A DNA stretch of 64,000 nt from JAPLUA01 sp964625855. Its GTDB lineage: Bacteria; Verrucomicrobiota; Verrucomicrobiia; Limisphaerales; UBA8199. Positions within the stretch are counted from its first letter, which is position 1; every line of letters begins with the position of its first letter. Positions 17,209 to 26,029 of this stretch are shown here, piece after piece. A program made the position numbers and the translations under genes. The stretch covers positions 62,001 through 126,000 of the forward strand of contig CAZVFC010000014.1 of NCBI GenBank assembly GCA_964625855.1. The letters run 5' to 3'. A model generated the notes under the pieces. That model was not told the DNA's origin, searched no databases, and saw only the letters and a program-made list of their open reading frames with translations.

Positions 17209-17805
17209 TTACGTCTTGCCTGCGCGAAAGAACCCTGACACGCGCCCCCAAGCCCTGCCGCCGGCCATAGCTCCTTCAGCACCGCGCAAGGCCGGAGCCG
17301 CACCCGCCCGTCCTGCCGCCATTGTGGCCGGAATAACTTCCAAATCGGCATCGCTCAAATCGTTCCTCACTACTTTGATGTGGTCCAACGACAGTTCTCC
17401 CTGGATCGGCAGCCGAGTCGAACGAGACCTGGTCACTGCGACCGCCTTGCCGCGCGAACGGGAACGCAGGGCGCCCAGTCTGCCTGCGAAAGCGTTCCGG
17501 ATCGCAGCCGCCCGCGACCGCAGCATGCCAGTGAACTGGCGACGCTGGGAACCAACCAGTACCGCCGGCACCAAAGAGTGCGAGGCGCCGGATGGCTTCT
17601 CGCAACGCAACAGCGTCGCCTCGCCGCCGGTGACACCCTTATCCGGTTCCGCCAAGCTCTTGTCCGCCTTCCCACCGAATGGATTCTTGGCCGGGCCAAA
17701 CCGCGGCAAGAGTCTCTGACGGGTCACCCGGTAACGCGTCTCCGAGTCACTGATCCCCACCAAGCTCCTGCCCGTCGTTAATAATCGCAAGAGGCTCATA
17801 ATCAT
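17209..17805 (-). CDS. Conserved hypothetical protein between mraZ and rsmH
   Basis: 198 aa, basic, with no membrane span. The only strongly patterned stretch is ELSLDHIKVVRNDLSDADLE (about 138-157). I recall this kind of motif in short proteins at the same locus of other Verrucomicrobia, but cannot verify it here. The rest is low-complexity and rich in Arg, Ala and Gly. The start overlaps the mraZ end by 4 bp, so it is co-translated with dcw genes. The function is unknown. Confidence 0.7.
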   Translation of the reverse strand: MIMSLLRLLTTGRSLVGISDSETRYRVTRQRLLPRFGPAKNPFGGKADKSLAEPDKGVTGGEATLLRCEKPSGASHSLVPAVLVGSQRRQFTGMLRSRAAAIRNAFAGRLGALRSRSRGKAVAVTRSRSTRLPIQGELSLDHIKVVRNDLSDADLEVIPATMAAGRAGAAPALRGAEGAMAGGRAWGRVSGFFRAGKT

Positions 17806-18269
17806 TCCATCAGCCTCAATGCCTCCGGGATCATGACCGCGTCAGATACGCTCACTTTCGCGTATCGCTCGGGGCTCCAAATCTCGAACTTATCGATCAG
17901 CCCGACCAGGACCACGGTATCAGAGATCCCTGCTGCCCTTGTCATCTCCTCTGGCAGACAGATCCGCCCAGACTTGTCCAACGTCGCCTGAACCGATTGG
18001 CCGCCGAGGTAGCGCTTTAGTACTACCTTGCTCAGTTCGCCATTCGGCATGGCGTTAATATCGCTCAGTAACTTCGCCATCTGTTGCGGAGGCAAAACAC
18101 GCAGGCAGGGTCCCTCTCTGTCCTTCGGCCACACTACCAACGTCAATTCCGTCCCCGGCTTGGCGGGCCGCCACTTGGCCGGGATCTGAACACGTCGTTT
18201 CTCGTCCACCCCGTGCTGGTGGACCGAGTTGTAATACGTCGGCGCAGTGTTCTCTTCGTTCGCTTCCAT
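17802..18269 (-). CDS. mraZ: Transcriptional regulator MraZ
   Basis: Dimeric AbrB-fold repeat protein that binds repeats upstream of its own operon. The two MraZ motifs are HGVDEKRRVQIPAKWR (first half) and LDKSGRICLPEEMTRAAGISDTVVLVG (second half). I place the start at the ATG at 18269, a few residues before the first motif. A GTG at 18353 is in frame, but it would make the operator repeats coding and give 28 extra unmatched residues. It is the first gene of the dcw cluster. Confidence 0.93.
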   Translation of the reverse strand: MEANEENTAPTYYNSVHQHGVDEKRRVQIPAKWRPAKPGTELTLVVWPKDREGPCLRVLPPQQMAKLLSDINAMPNGELSKVVLKRYLGGQSVQATLDKSGRICLPEEMTRAAGISDTVVLVGLIDKFEIWSPERYAKVSVSDAVMIPEALRLME

Positions 18270-18303
18270 CTTATTCACAGCGGGACCGGCATAGCCAGAT
18301 TGT

Positions 18304-18350
18304 CCCACTAATGACCCACTTCGCTCCATTTTTACCCCACTTCTCCCCAC
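18304..18350 (-). promoter_or_regulatory. MraZ operator: GTGGG direct repeats
   Basis: Read on the minus strand, exact GTGGG boxes occur at 18346-18350, 18336-18340, 18315-18319 and 18304-18308. A degenerate box (ATGGA) sits at 18325-18329. The period is 10-11 bp, one helical turn. This matches the known MraZ target, tandem TGGG boxes spaced 5 or so bases apart upstream of mraZ. It implies autoregulation of the whole cluster. Confidence 0.85.
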
Positions 18351-18358
18351 CACGTCAA
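18329..18358 (-). promoter_or_regulatory. Candidate sigma70-type promoter of the dcw cluster
   Basis: TTGACG at 18358-18353 and TAAAAA at 18334-18329, with 18 bp between, read on the minus strand. Two GTGGG boxes fall inside the spacer, so bound MraZ would block polymerase. The upstream DNA (18354-18460) is notably AT-rich for this genome. Confidence 0.5.
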
Positions 18359-18465
18359 CAGTTTTATGGAAGATTTTTTAAGAAAGTTATTCACAATCTA
18401 CTAACAGAGGTAAATAACCGCTCCCAGAGGTGTTAAATGCTTGTAAATAATATAGTTACATAGAA

Positions 18466-19911
18466 TCATCGCAGTGAGGTCTGCGTGGGTTCATTCAAGC
18501 CGACGGCACGATCGAGCCGCGCACGGGCGGCGCAAAAGTCGTGCAAAGCCTCGATTTGGGTGGTCTGTGCCTGGGTCAGGGCTGTGCGGGCGCTGAGGAC
18601 GTCAAGCTGTGTTCCGGTGCCCGCGTTATAGCGTGCGGAGGCGAGGCGAAGTGCTTCCTCGGCCTGCTCTACGACCTTTGTCTGCGAGTCGAGGACTTCG
18701 TTGGACTCGGTGAACCTCGAGTGCGCGGTTCGCACATCCAGTTCGATGCGGCGGCTGGTGTCATCGAGTTCGATCCCAGCGCGTTCGTAAAGAGCCTTGG
18801 CCTCCATGACCTTACCCTTGGTGTGCAGGCCATCGAAAAGAGCCCAGGTGACTTGCACGCCAGCCATCCAGCCATGAACCGTGAAGGACAGATCCGAGGC
18901 GAAGATCGAGCTGCGAGCTTCATATCCCCCATAAGCCCTCACGCTGGGCAGGTAACCGGCCTTGGCGCTGACAATGTCCTCGAAGCGCAGGGCCCTGGCT
19001 TTGCGGAGAGACTCGAGTTCGGTGCGACGCTCCAGCGCCAAGGCAATTGCGCGCGACAGGTCAATCTGATAAGGCTCGGCTTCGAGCTTGCCGGCGAGAT
19101 TCAAGGGTATGTCCTCGACGGTATCCTTGGGGATGTTGAAGCCCAGGACGTTGGCGAAGACGTTCTTGGCAATGCGGAGGTTGTTCTTCGCGCGTATCAG
19201 TCTTGGCTGCTGGTTGGCCAGTTCGACCTGGGCGCGCAGCACGCTAAACTGCGGCACCGTGCCGGCTTCGTAGCGTCGCTTCGTGTCGGCCGACTCGCTG
19301 CGGAGCAGCTCGACGGATTTCTCCTGCACGACGATTTCCTGCACTGCCAGCAGGACATCGTAGTAGGCCAGTTGCACCTCCAAGACTGTATCCGCGACGA
19401 CGGTCTGGTACATCAGGAGCGAGCGTTCTTTCGTCAGCCTTGCAGCCCGCAGCGAGGAGAGAATGCGTCCGCCTTCATAGAGAGACTGGACCAGGCGGAT
19501 TTGCGAGGCCCATGCCTGCTCGGTGCCGAAGTTGAAGTCGGGAATGGCAACGCGCGGCGTGTCCACGTCGGTGGATTGCACGCTCGAGTAACTGCCCGCC
19601 GCCTGAACCTTGGGGATCGCGATCGCTCTCGTCTGCGCCACGATGCCCTGCGCCGCCTCCAAATCCTTCTGCGCACGCAGAATGTTGGGGTTCTGCCGCA
19701 GGGCGATGTTGATGGTGTCGGCAAGGGAGAGCGGCTGGGCGGTGAACGCATTGGTTGTGGGCAAGGTTGGAGCCGCGAGCGCAGGTGAAGCGAAAAGAAA
19801 CAGCCAGAGCAAGGCGTGAAGCGCTCGCCGCCCCGGCGTGGCCGCCAGCGGAATACGCGGTCCAACCGGTCCCGTTCTGATCATTTGCCTGACCGATGCG
19901 CTGGCGTTCAT
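18466..19911 (-). CDS. TolC-family outer membrane efflux protein
   Basis: 481 aa. A signal peptide (about 25-46, ending in ALA) is followed by two repeats of the OEP domain. These have long amphipathic helices with the typical ALRQNPNILRAQKDLEAAQGIV start and a second half opening with AIALALERRTELESLRKAR. The protein would form the outer-membrane channel of an RND, ABC or type I export system. No inner-membrane pump or adaptor gene is adjacent, so the partner is elsewhere. It is transcribed toward the AT-rich mraZ promoter region on the same strand. Confidence 0.9.
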   Translation of the reverse strand: MNASASVRQMIRTGPVGPRIPLAATPGRRALHALLWLFLFASPALAAPTLPTTNAFTAQPLSLADTINIALRQNPNILRAQKDLEAAQGIVAQTRAIAIPKVQAAGSYSSVQSTDVDTPRVAIPDFNFGTEQAWASQIRLVQSLYEGGRILSSLRAARLTKERSLLMYQTVVADTVLEVQLAYYDVLLAVQEIVVQEKSVELLRSESADTKRRYEAGTVPQFSVLRAQVELANQQPRLIRAKNNLRIAKNVFANVLGFNIPKDTVEDIPLNLAGKLEAEPYQIDLSRAIALALERRTELESLRKARALRFEDIVSAKAGYLPSVRAYGGYEARSSIFASDLSFTVHGWMAGVQVTWALFDGLHTKGKVMEAKALYERAGIELDDTSRRIELDVRTAHSRFTESNEVLDSQTKVVEQAEEALRLASARYNAGTGTQLDVLSARTALTQAQTTQIEALHDFCAARARLDRAVGLNEPTQTSLR

Positions 19912-20057
19912 GAGAATGACGGCGGTTGGTTTAGCACGTTACGGGCAGGCCGCATACACAATAATTTCGGCCCCAGGGAAATGACCGGGGCTCGGCGAAA
20001 GGCACAGCTCCGGGGATGGAGTCCTCTCGGGCCGGAGCCAACAGAAGGAAACTGACC

Positions 20058-20267
20058 TCAGAGCTTGGTCTTGATCCCACATGCGCGCAGGAGGCACCAG
20101 CCGCGCGCCGCCTCATATAGTGCGAATGCGCCGAAGGCCGCCAATCCGAAGCAGGCCCACAGATGAGATCCTGACAGCAGCAAGCCGACCAAAACTAAAG
20201 CCGCGCCCCACACCGCGCGCAAAACCCGCCCACGCCCGTCTATATTCGGAGAGAAGAATTTGCCCAT
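20058..20267 (-). CDS. Small DUF2892-like membrane protein
   Basis: 69 aa from the ATG at 20267, which has AAGGG 7 bases upstream. It opens with SPNIDGRGRVLRAVWG, matches the NID.+.R...G start of DUF2892 (YgaP membrane domain), and has two hydrophobic helices (about 15-32 and 36-53). It ends near a GWCLLRACGI segment like the WCPLY..+GI tail of that family. The function is unknown. A longer frame from 20360 would read through the linker after the enolase terminator. Confidence 0.7.
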   Translation of the reverse strand: MGKFFSPNIDGRGRVLRAVWGAALVLVGLLLSGSHLWACFGLAAFGAFALYEAARGWCLLRACGIKTKL

Positions 20268-20358
20268 GACAACCCTTAACACATCGCCGGAAATCCGCAA
20301 AGCCCCACTGGGCGATTTCGAGTTGCCGGCGACGGTCTGGCTCAGAAAGTCTAAAGGC

Positions 20359-20392
20359 AAGCCGGCCGCGTCTTTGGGAGCGCGGCCGGCTT
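20359..20392 (-). terminator. Hairpin terminator after enolase
   Basis: A perfect 12-bp stem (AAGCCGGCCGCG at 20359-20370, complement at 20381-20392) with a 10-base loop, 30 bp past the eno stop. On the minus strand it is followed by a weak T-rich stretch (TTGCCTTTAG). Confidence 0.75.
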
Positions 20393-20422
20393 CCGAATGA
20401 CTCCGAAGGGCCCTTTCGCCGG

Positions 20423-21694
20423 CTAGAACTTGCCGCCGTAAACAGCGTTCTTGCCCAACGACTGCTCGATCCGCAGCAACTGGTTGTACTTCGCCACGCG
20501 GTCGGTGCGGCTGAGCGAGCCGGTCTTGATTTGGCCCGCGTTGGTAGCCACGGCGATGTCCGCGATCGTGGCGTCTTCCGTCTCGCCGGACCGATGGCTG
20601 ATGACCGCAGTGTAATCATTATCCTGGGCCAGCTCTACTGCGTCGAGGGTCTCAGTGAGCGAGCCGATCTGGTTGACCTTAACGAGGATCGAGTTGGCGG
20701 TTCCGGTCTCGATGCCACGGCGCAGGAACTTGACGTTGGTCACGAACAGATCGTCGCCAACGAGCTGTACTTTGTCACCCAGTTTGTCGGTGAGCTTCTT
20801 CCAGTTAGCCCAGTCTCCTTCGGCACAACCGTCTTCGATGCTCACGATCGGGTACTTGCCGCAGAGCTTGACGTAGAAGGCGATCAACTCATCGCCCGAG
20901 ACGGTCTGGCCGGTGCTCTTCTTGAAGGTGTAGGTCCCGTCTTTGTTATAGAACTCGCTGCTGGCAACATCCAGCGCCAGAAAGATTTGCTTGCCTGCCT
21001 TGTAGCCGGCGTCCTTGACGGCCTGCAGGATGGCCTCGATGGCCGCTTCGGTGCTCTCGAGTTTGGGGGCAAAGCCGCCTTCGTCGCCAACGGCGGTCGA
21101 AAGCCCCTTTTTCTTCAGCACCGCCTTGAGGGCGTGGAATGTCTCCGTGATGGCGCGCAGGCCCTCCGAGAATCTGTCGAAGCCCTTGGGCACAATCATG
21201 AATTCCTGGAAGTCAATCGGCGCGTCCGAGTGGGCGCCGCCGTTGATGACATTGGCCATGGGCACGGGCAGGACCTTGGCGTTGGGGCCGCCGAGATATT
21301 TGAAGAGCGGCTGGTTGAGGAGGGCGGCGGCGGCCTTGGCGTTGGCAAGGGAGACCGCCAGGATGGAGTTTGCCCCGAGCTTGGCCTTGGTCTCCGTGCC
21401 GTCGAGTTCGAGCATGGTCCGGTCCACCGTCAACTGGTCGAATGCGTCCATGCCCTTGAGCGCGGGGAGTAGCTTCTCCGTCACATTCTTCACGGCCTTC
21501 GTGACACCCTTGCCCAAATAGCGCTTCTTGTCGCCGTCGCGCAATTCCAGCGCTTCGTGCTCGCCGGTGCTGGCGCCCGAGGGCACCGCCGCGCGGCCCG
21601 CCGCGCCGCTGGCCAGGGTCACGTCAACTTCCACTGTGGGGTTACCGCGCGAGTCGAGGATCTCACGCGCCTGTATATTTTGAATTGTGCTCAT
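20423..21694 (-). CDS. eno: Enolase
   Basis: Glycolytic phosphopyruvate hydratase, 423 aa, cytosolic. The N-terminal motif AREILDSRGNPTVEVDV, the SGASTGEHEALELRDGD loop, VGDEGGFAP (catalytic Glu region), LALDVASSEFY, the metal ligands in SIEDGCAEGDW and DDLFVTN, and the signature LVKVNQIGSLTE with SHRSGETEDATIAD are all present. The gene stands alone with its own terminator. Confidence 0.98.
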   Translation of the reverse strand: MSTIQNIQAREILDSRGNPTVEVDVTLASGAAGRAAVPSGASTGEHEALELRDGDKKRYLGKGVTKAVKNVTEKLLPALKGMDAFDQLTVDRTMLELDGTETKAKLGANSILAVSLANAKAAAALLNQPLFKYLGGPNAKVLPVPMANVINGGAHSDAPIDFQEFMIVPKGFDRFSEGLRAITETFHALKAVLKKKGLSTAVGDEGGFAPKLESTEAAIEAILQAVKDAGYKAGKQIFLALDVASSEFYNKDGTYTFKKSTGQTVSGDELIAFYVKLCGKYPIVSIEDGCAEGDWANWKKLTDKLGDKVQLVGDDLFVTNVKFLRRGIETGTANSILVKVNQIGSLTETLDAVELAQDNDYTAVISHRSGETEDATIADIAVATNAGQIKTGSLSRTDRVAKYNQLLRIEQSLGKNAVYGGKF

Positions 21695-22081
21695 AAGTGT
21701 TTATATTCAGTTCGGAACCCAGGAAATCGGGAGGGCCAGCGCGTCCGCTGCCGCACGCAGGGTCTGTCGCCCTTCGCGAGGTCCTGATCTTCAAGCTCAC
21801 TTCTTGTTCCAAGTGAGGCGCGCATGATAGGGCGGCGGGGACGCGAGTCAAGGAATGCATAGGGACGAATCGGCGCCTCCGGCCGCCTGTACGCCCGCAG
21901 GGCCTGCGGCTTGCCGGTTCCCTTCCTTGCCTCGGCACGAATCAACCTGGGGCCTCAATCGCTCGGGGGCGGTGGCCTGGCCACTCAAGCTGGGGACGCG
22001 CATGAGACATTTCTGAGCATCCGCTTGATCCCGTTCGCCAATTGGTTATATTGGCTGGCGAGTAAGATCCATGACGAAAAT

Positions 22082-22432
22082 ATGAAAAGGACCTTTGTTC
22101 TCAGCCTCGTCGTCTCCGCCGCCGTGATCGGCTTCTGCGGCTGCGCCTCGAACTCGGGCGAAAAGAAAACCGAAAAGCCAAAAGACAGCCGGCCTCTGGA
22201 ACAGCGTCTCACGGTGGGCATGACCCAGAACGAGGTGCGCACGGCCTGCGGCAATCCCAACGGCAAGACGGTGGACAGCGCTGGTCTGGAGTCCTGGACC
22301 TACAGTGACCGCGCCAAAGCCTGGATTCCCTACTACACCATCAGTGGCGGCAAGTTCCACAACCTGGTCGTCTCGTTCGACAAGGATGGGAAGGTCAAAA
22401 GCTGGTCTTCCAGCGAGTCAAGCGCTTACTAA
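22082..22432 (+). CDS. Small lipoprotein with SmpA/OmlA (BamE-like) fold
   Basis: 116 aa from the ATG at 22082. A signal peptide is followed by a lipobox-like FCGC-A (Cys at about 18-20). The mature part has RLTVGMTQNEVRTACGNPNG, the hallmark loop of SmpA/OmlA/BamE-type domains, followed by beta strands (WTYSDRAKAWIPYYTISGGKFHNLVVSFDKDGKV). It is probably an outer-membrane lipoprotein. It could act as a BamE-like assembly factor, but many such proteins have unknown roles. An in-frame upstream extension to 21911 lacks coding character. Confidence 0.8.
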   Translation: MKRTFVLSLVVSAAVIGFCGCASNSGEKKTEKPKDSRPLEQRLTVGMTQNEVRTACGNPNGKTVDSAGLESWTYSDRAKAWIPYYTISGGKFHNLVVSFDKDGKVKSWSSSESSAY

Positions 22433-22519
22433 TCCTGCGGCTTGTCGGACAGCGAATGGCAGACGGAGCGGGCGCGCCTGATCGCCGGACCATTCCCCAC
22501 ACGACAGCGTCGCGTCGCG

Positions 22520-24367
22520 TCAATAGGCGATCGGCTGCCCGCGAGCGTCGGTACGGAATGTGAATTCGAAGATCCTGGCTTCAACGCCATTTCCCCGAAT
22601 CCGTCCCGAGATTCGGTGCTCCTTCTCCGGCTCAAGAACAAGGCCCGGCGGCAGCGGGTAAACTCTGTCGCAACCGCCGGTGCTGGAACACACAATGGGA
22701 GACGCAACTCTCAAACGTTGTTCGGAGATGCCAAAGGGCTGGGGATCGCCTCGACGAACATGCGCGGCTACGAAGCGCGGAATCCTCTTGAAGGTCAACT
22801 CAACATGAGCCTCGCCGCAGTCGGCAAACCGGGGCGACCAAATCCGCAGGTAGACCGCGTTGCTGGCAAGCATTCCGCAACCTGAATCCACCGGCGACCG
22901 GGCTATTGCCGTCCGGGCCTGGCCTTCCGCGGTGATCCATTCCGCGCCACTCTCCTCCGCGCGATAATCGCGGAGGCCCTTGAACCCTTCATAGAGAGCC
23001 GCCACGCTGCGGGTGGTGCAGTCCCGGCTGGGCGCGAAATTGCTCAGCAGCATCCCGGTGGAGTTGAGGTCGTCAAGCGCCCCATGCGTGCCGCCGAATC
23101 GCACGCACTCGCTGCCCTTCTTGATCAGCCACGAGGCGTGAACATAGCGGTTATCCAGGCTGATGAGAATGGTCGCCGGGTTCATGGTAACCCGGGTATG
23201 GCCTCGGACGATGCGTTCGAGAGCCACCGGATAGCGGTTGGTCATGGTTTCAGCCATCCAGGCGTCGGCCGAGGCAAAGCCATTGGCGTCGAGTTGGCCC
23301 TTGCGCGAAAGCGCCTCCACGGCCGGGCCGTAGTTCAGCGGATCGCCCGCTTCGGTTACGTATCGGAAGGAACTCTGCGCGGGATCGCACTCGATGCGGG
23401 CGCGTTCGCCTTTCCCATTCAGGACGAGGAAGCGACCATCTTGCCCTGGAAACCGGGCGGTCAATATATCCACACCCTCCAGATGCGTAAGCAGTTCCGC
23501 GAGCCGCTCCGTTTCAGCCGGCGCATTGTGGATTTCCACCCACGACTCGATGCCGCAGGTGGGCAGGACAACATCCTTCGGGCCCTGGATTGATTTGGCA
23601 ATCCGGTAGCCCGCTTTCTTCAGAAAACCCCGGACCTCGACGCGCTTCGCCGGACCGGCCTTATTGTTCCCATGATCGGAGAGAATCAGGATTTCCAGTT
23701 CCCTTCCCTCTTGCGCCCGGTACTGCGCCCGCAGCGCCTCGACCTTCTCGTCGAGTGCACAAAGCAGCGCCCGGATGTCGGCGGACAGGTGCTGGGCATC
23801 GTCGGTGGTGCGAATGTAGGTGTAAAAGTAATCGCCCTGGTCATGGGCGCGCAGGAATTTCTTGAACAGGTCATGCAGCTCGTATTTGTAGGTGCGCCGC
23901 GGGAAGACATAACCCAGAGTGCGAATCAAGCCGCTTTCGACCTGCCAGGTCATCTGGCTTTCGTGCTCCATCGTGGTGGTGAGGGGGTTGATGGCGATCT
24001 GGCGATTCGCCGCCGCGCAGTAATATGTCCGCTGGTATCCCGGCAATGGACGGTCGCCGAAGACCTCCGTCCAGGCCACATCGCTGGCCGACGGGAAGGT
24101 CGAGATCAGGCGGGTCACGGGGTAGTAACCCCGGTGAAAAGCCTGCCGATGGAATTGCCTGCCTTTAAGGTCCTTGTAGGTGACTCCCTGCTGCAATGCC
24201 TGCATGTCACTGAAGGGGATTCCGTCAACCCCCAGGATCAGCCGCTTGGGGAGGGCGGCACGGGTGGCCGTCGGGAGAGCCGGACTTGCAAGGAGAACTG
24301 CGAGGAGCATCCGCCCTGCATTCCTGCGGAGGTGGCCTGAACGCCTGGGGATCGGACCGAAAATCAT
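22520..24367 (-). CDS. Secreted alkaline-phosphatase-superfamily phosphodiesterase
   Basis: 615 aa with an N-terminal export signal (about 18-38). The fold is that of type I phosphodiesterase/nucleotide pyrophosphatase: the first metal site is LILGVDGIPFSD (about 44), the nucleophile region is probably STFPSASDVAWTE (Ser/Thr near 90-95), and a later metal site is ILILSDHGNN (about 228). His in GGTHGALDDLNS (about 433) fits another metal ligand. The substrate is unknown. The C-terminal 120 residues form a separate beta-rich part. The gene is divergent from the ketosynthase gene downstream of 24788. Confidence 0.75.
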   Translation of the reverse strand: MIFGPIPRRSGHLRRNAGRMLLAVLLASPALPTATRAALPKRLILGVDGIPFSDMQALQQGVTYKDLKGRQFHRQAFHRGYYPVTRLISTFPSASDVAWTEVFGDRPLPGYQRTYYCAAANRQIAINPLTTTMEHESQMTWQVESGLIRTLGYVFPRRTYKYELHDLFKKFLRAHDQGDYFYTYIRTTDDAQHLSADIRALLCALDEKVEALRAQYRAQEGRELEILILSDHGNNKAGPAKRVEVRGFLKKAGYRIAKSIQGPKDVVLPTCGIESWVEIHNAPAETERLAELLTHLEGVDILTARFPGQDGRFLVLNGKGERARIECDPAQSSFRYVTEAGDPLNYGPAVEALSRKGQLDANGFASADAWMAETMTNRYPVALERIVRGHTRVTMNPATILISLDNRYVHASWLIKKGSECVRFGGTHGALDDLNSTGMLLSNFAPSRDCTTRSVAALYEGFKGLRDYRAEESGAEWITAEGQARTAIARSPVDSGCGMLASNAVYLRIWSPRFADCGEAHVELTFKRIPRFVAAHVRRGDPQPFGISEQRLRVASPIVCSSTGGCDRVYPLPPGLVLEPEKEHRISGRIRGNGVEARIFEFTFRTDARGQPIAY

Positions 24368-24445
24368 GGGCGCAATCTATAGTTGAACCTGCCGGCCGAA
24401 CTCAAATGAAATATGCTCTCGTTCTCCTGTGCTGCTCGATGCGAC

Positions 24446-24624
24446 GGGGCGCATCTTGACACCGCCACCGGAGCGCGGCTGTCCTCAGCCGCAGCCGCCC
24501 CGACAATGCGGGCCTGCCCCGTTGTCCCGAGAGCCGCTGCGTTACGCACGTGCTGCGGCTGAGGGCAGCCGCGCTCCGCGCATCTCCCGATTGCCGAGAG
24601 CGGTGGTGGTATCAAAATGCGCTC
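24446..24624. mobile_element. MITE-like inverted-repeat element, copy 1
   Basis: 179 bp without coding capacity. Imperfect terminal inverted repeats start GGGGCGCATCTTGACACC and GAGCGCATTTTGATACC. Longer internal inverted arms (GCGGCTGTCCTCAGCCGC and its counterpart near 24567-24590) would fold the element into a long hairpin. It is flanked on both sides by the 8-bp repeat GATGCGAC (24438-24445 and 24625-24632), the sign of a transposition. It is about 90% identical by eye to the copy at 31402. It sits in the upstream region of the ketosynthase gene. Confidence 0.85.
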
Positions 24625-24787
24625 GATGCGACGCCGGTTTCACGTTGCCCGCGGGTTGGGAGGCATATATCTTGAGCGTCGTCGAACAATGCAAGCTCAA
24701 GTCCAGGCCCAGAACCTGCCGTACTGCGGCACGCCGCCCACTGCCTCCGGCAAAAGCGCAGCCTAGTTTCCCCGTTTCCGAACTGTC

Positions 24788-26029
24788 ATGCTCTTCCCGG
24801 CATCCTCCCTGCCCCGAAGATCCTCTCGTGTGGTCATTACCGGCGCGGGAATTCTTACGGCCTTGGGCCGGGGCTGGAAGACCAACGCGGAAGGATTTCG
24901 CGAAGGCCGAACCGCATTCCGCCCCGTATCCCTTTTCGGTGTCAGCCGGCAACGCGTGAAGCACGCCGCGGAAGCCGACTTGCCTGCGGCTCCGCCGCCG
25001 ACTCGTCTGAGCGCGCGTCAAGTCGCCCGGCTGGATCGCCCCAGCACAGTGCTCCTGTGGGCCGCCCTGGAGGCGTGGCGCCAGGCCGGCTGGGAGCCGG
25101 CTGGCGACCTGCCCCTGGTACTGGGCACGACCTCCGGCGGGATGTCGCTGGGAGAGGACTACTTCCGCGAGGCGGTGCGGGTGCCGTATCGGCATCGCCG
25201 CCAGGCCACCCGGGCCGTGTGCTACCAGTCGCAGGTCCAGGCGCGGCTCGTGCTGGACGCCATCGGTTTCGACGGGCCCATCACCATCGTCTCCAACGCC
25301 TGCGCCTCCGGCGCCAACGCCATCGGCCACGCGTGGGAGGTCCTTCGCTCGGGCCGGGCTGAGCGCGTCCTGACCGGCGGGTACGACACCCTCAGCCAGC
25401 TTGTGTTCTCGGGGTTCGACTCCCTGCAGGCGCTTTCGCCCACCACGTGCCGCCCTTTCGACGCGCGCCGTGACGGGCTGGCGCTGGGCGAGGGGGCCTC
25501 CGTGCTCGCCCTGGAAACGCTCGATAGCGCGCGCCGCCGCGGAGCGGTGATCCTGGGTGAACTCGCCGGCTATGGCGCAACGATTGACCAGCACCACCTC
25601 ACCCAACCACACCCGGAAGGGCAGGCGGCCGCGGGCGCCATGAACCTGGCGTGCGAAAGCGCGCGCGTGACACCGGCGGACATTGATTATGTCAACGCCC
25701 ACGGCACCGGCACGCCGTTGAACGACAGCTCTGAAGCGCTGGCCATCCAGCGTTGGGCGGGCCGCCGGGCGGCCAGCCTGCCAGTCAGTTCCACGAAAGC
25801 GAGCATCGGCCACCTTCTGGGCGGGGCCGGTGCGGTCGAGGCCGTGGTCTGCCTGATGGCGCTCCGCGAACAATGGCTGCCGCCCGAAACCGTTCTCGAG
25901 TCGCCCGACCCGGCCTGCAACTTCCCCATCGTGCGCCAGCCGCAGGATGCGCGCGTGGAGGTCGCGCTCTCGAACTCCTTTGGCTTCGGGGGCGTTAATG
26001 CGACCCTGGTTCTGCGGAGGTGGAAATGA
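24788..26029 (+). CDS. Beta-ketoacyl-ACP synthase (FabF-like), catalytic
   Basis: 413 aa, condensing enzyme of the KAS II type. The triad is complete: Cys172 in SNACASGANAIG, His305 in NAHGTGTPLNDSSE, and His342 in TKASIGHLLGGAG, with Lys337. The NSFGFGGVNATLVLRR end is intact. It would extend an acyl chain on ACP by decarboxylative condensation. It is followed, with a 4-bp overlap, by a degenerate partner, then a radical SAM gene and an ACP gene. This setting suggests a dedicated secondary lipid or polyketide pathway rather than housekeeping FabF. Confidence 0.92.
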   Translation: MLFPASSLPRRSSRVVITGAGILTALGRGWKTNAEGFREGRTAFRPVSLFGVSRQRVKHAAEADLPAAPPPTRLSARQVARLDRPSTVLLWAALEAWRQAGWEPAGDLPLVLGTTSGGMSLGEDYFREAVRVPYRHRRQATRAVCYQSQVQARLVLDAIGFDGPITIVSNACASGANAIGHAWEVLRSGRAERVLTGGYDTLSQLVFSGFDSLQALSPTTCRPFDARRDGLALGEGASVLALETLDSARRRGAVILGELAGYGATIDQHHLTQPHPEGQAAAGAMNLACESARVTPADIDYVNAHGTGTPLNDSSEALAIQRWAGRRAASLPVSSTKASIGHLLGGAGAVEAVVCLMALREQWLPPETVLESPDPACNFPIVRQPQDARVEVALSNSFGFGGVNATLVLRRWK

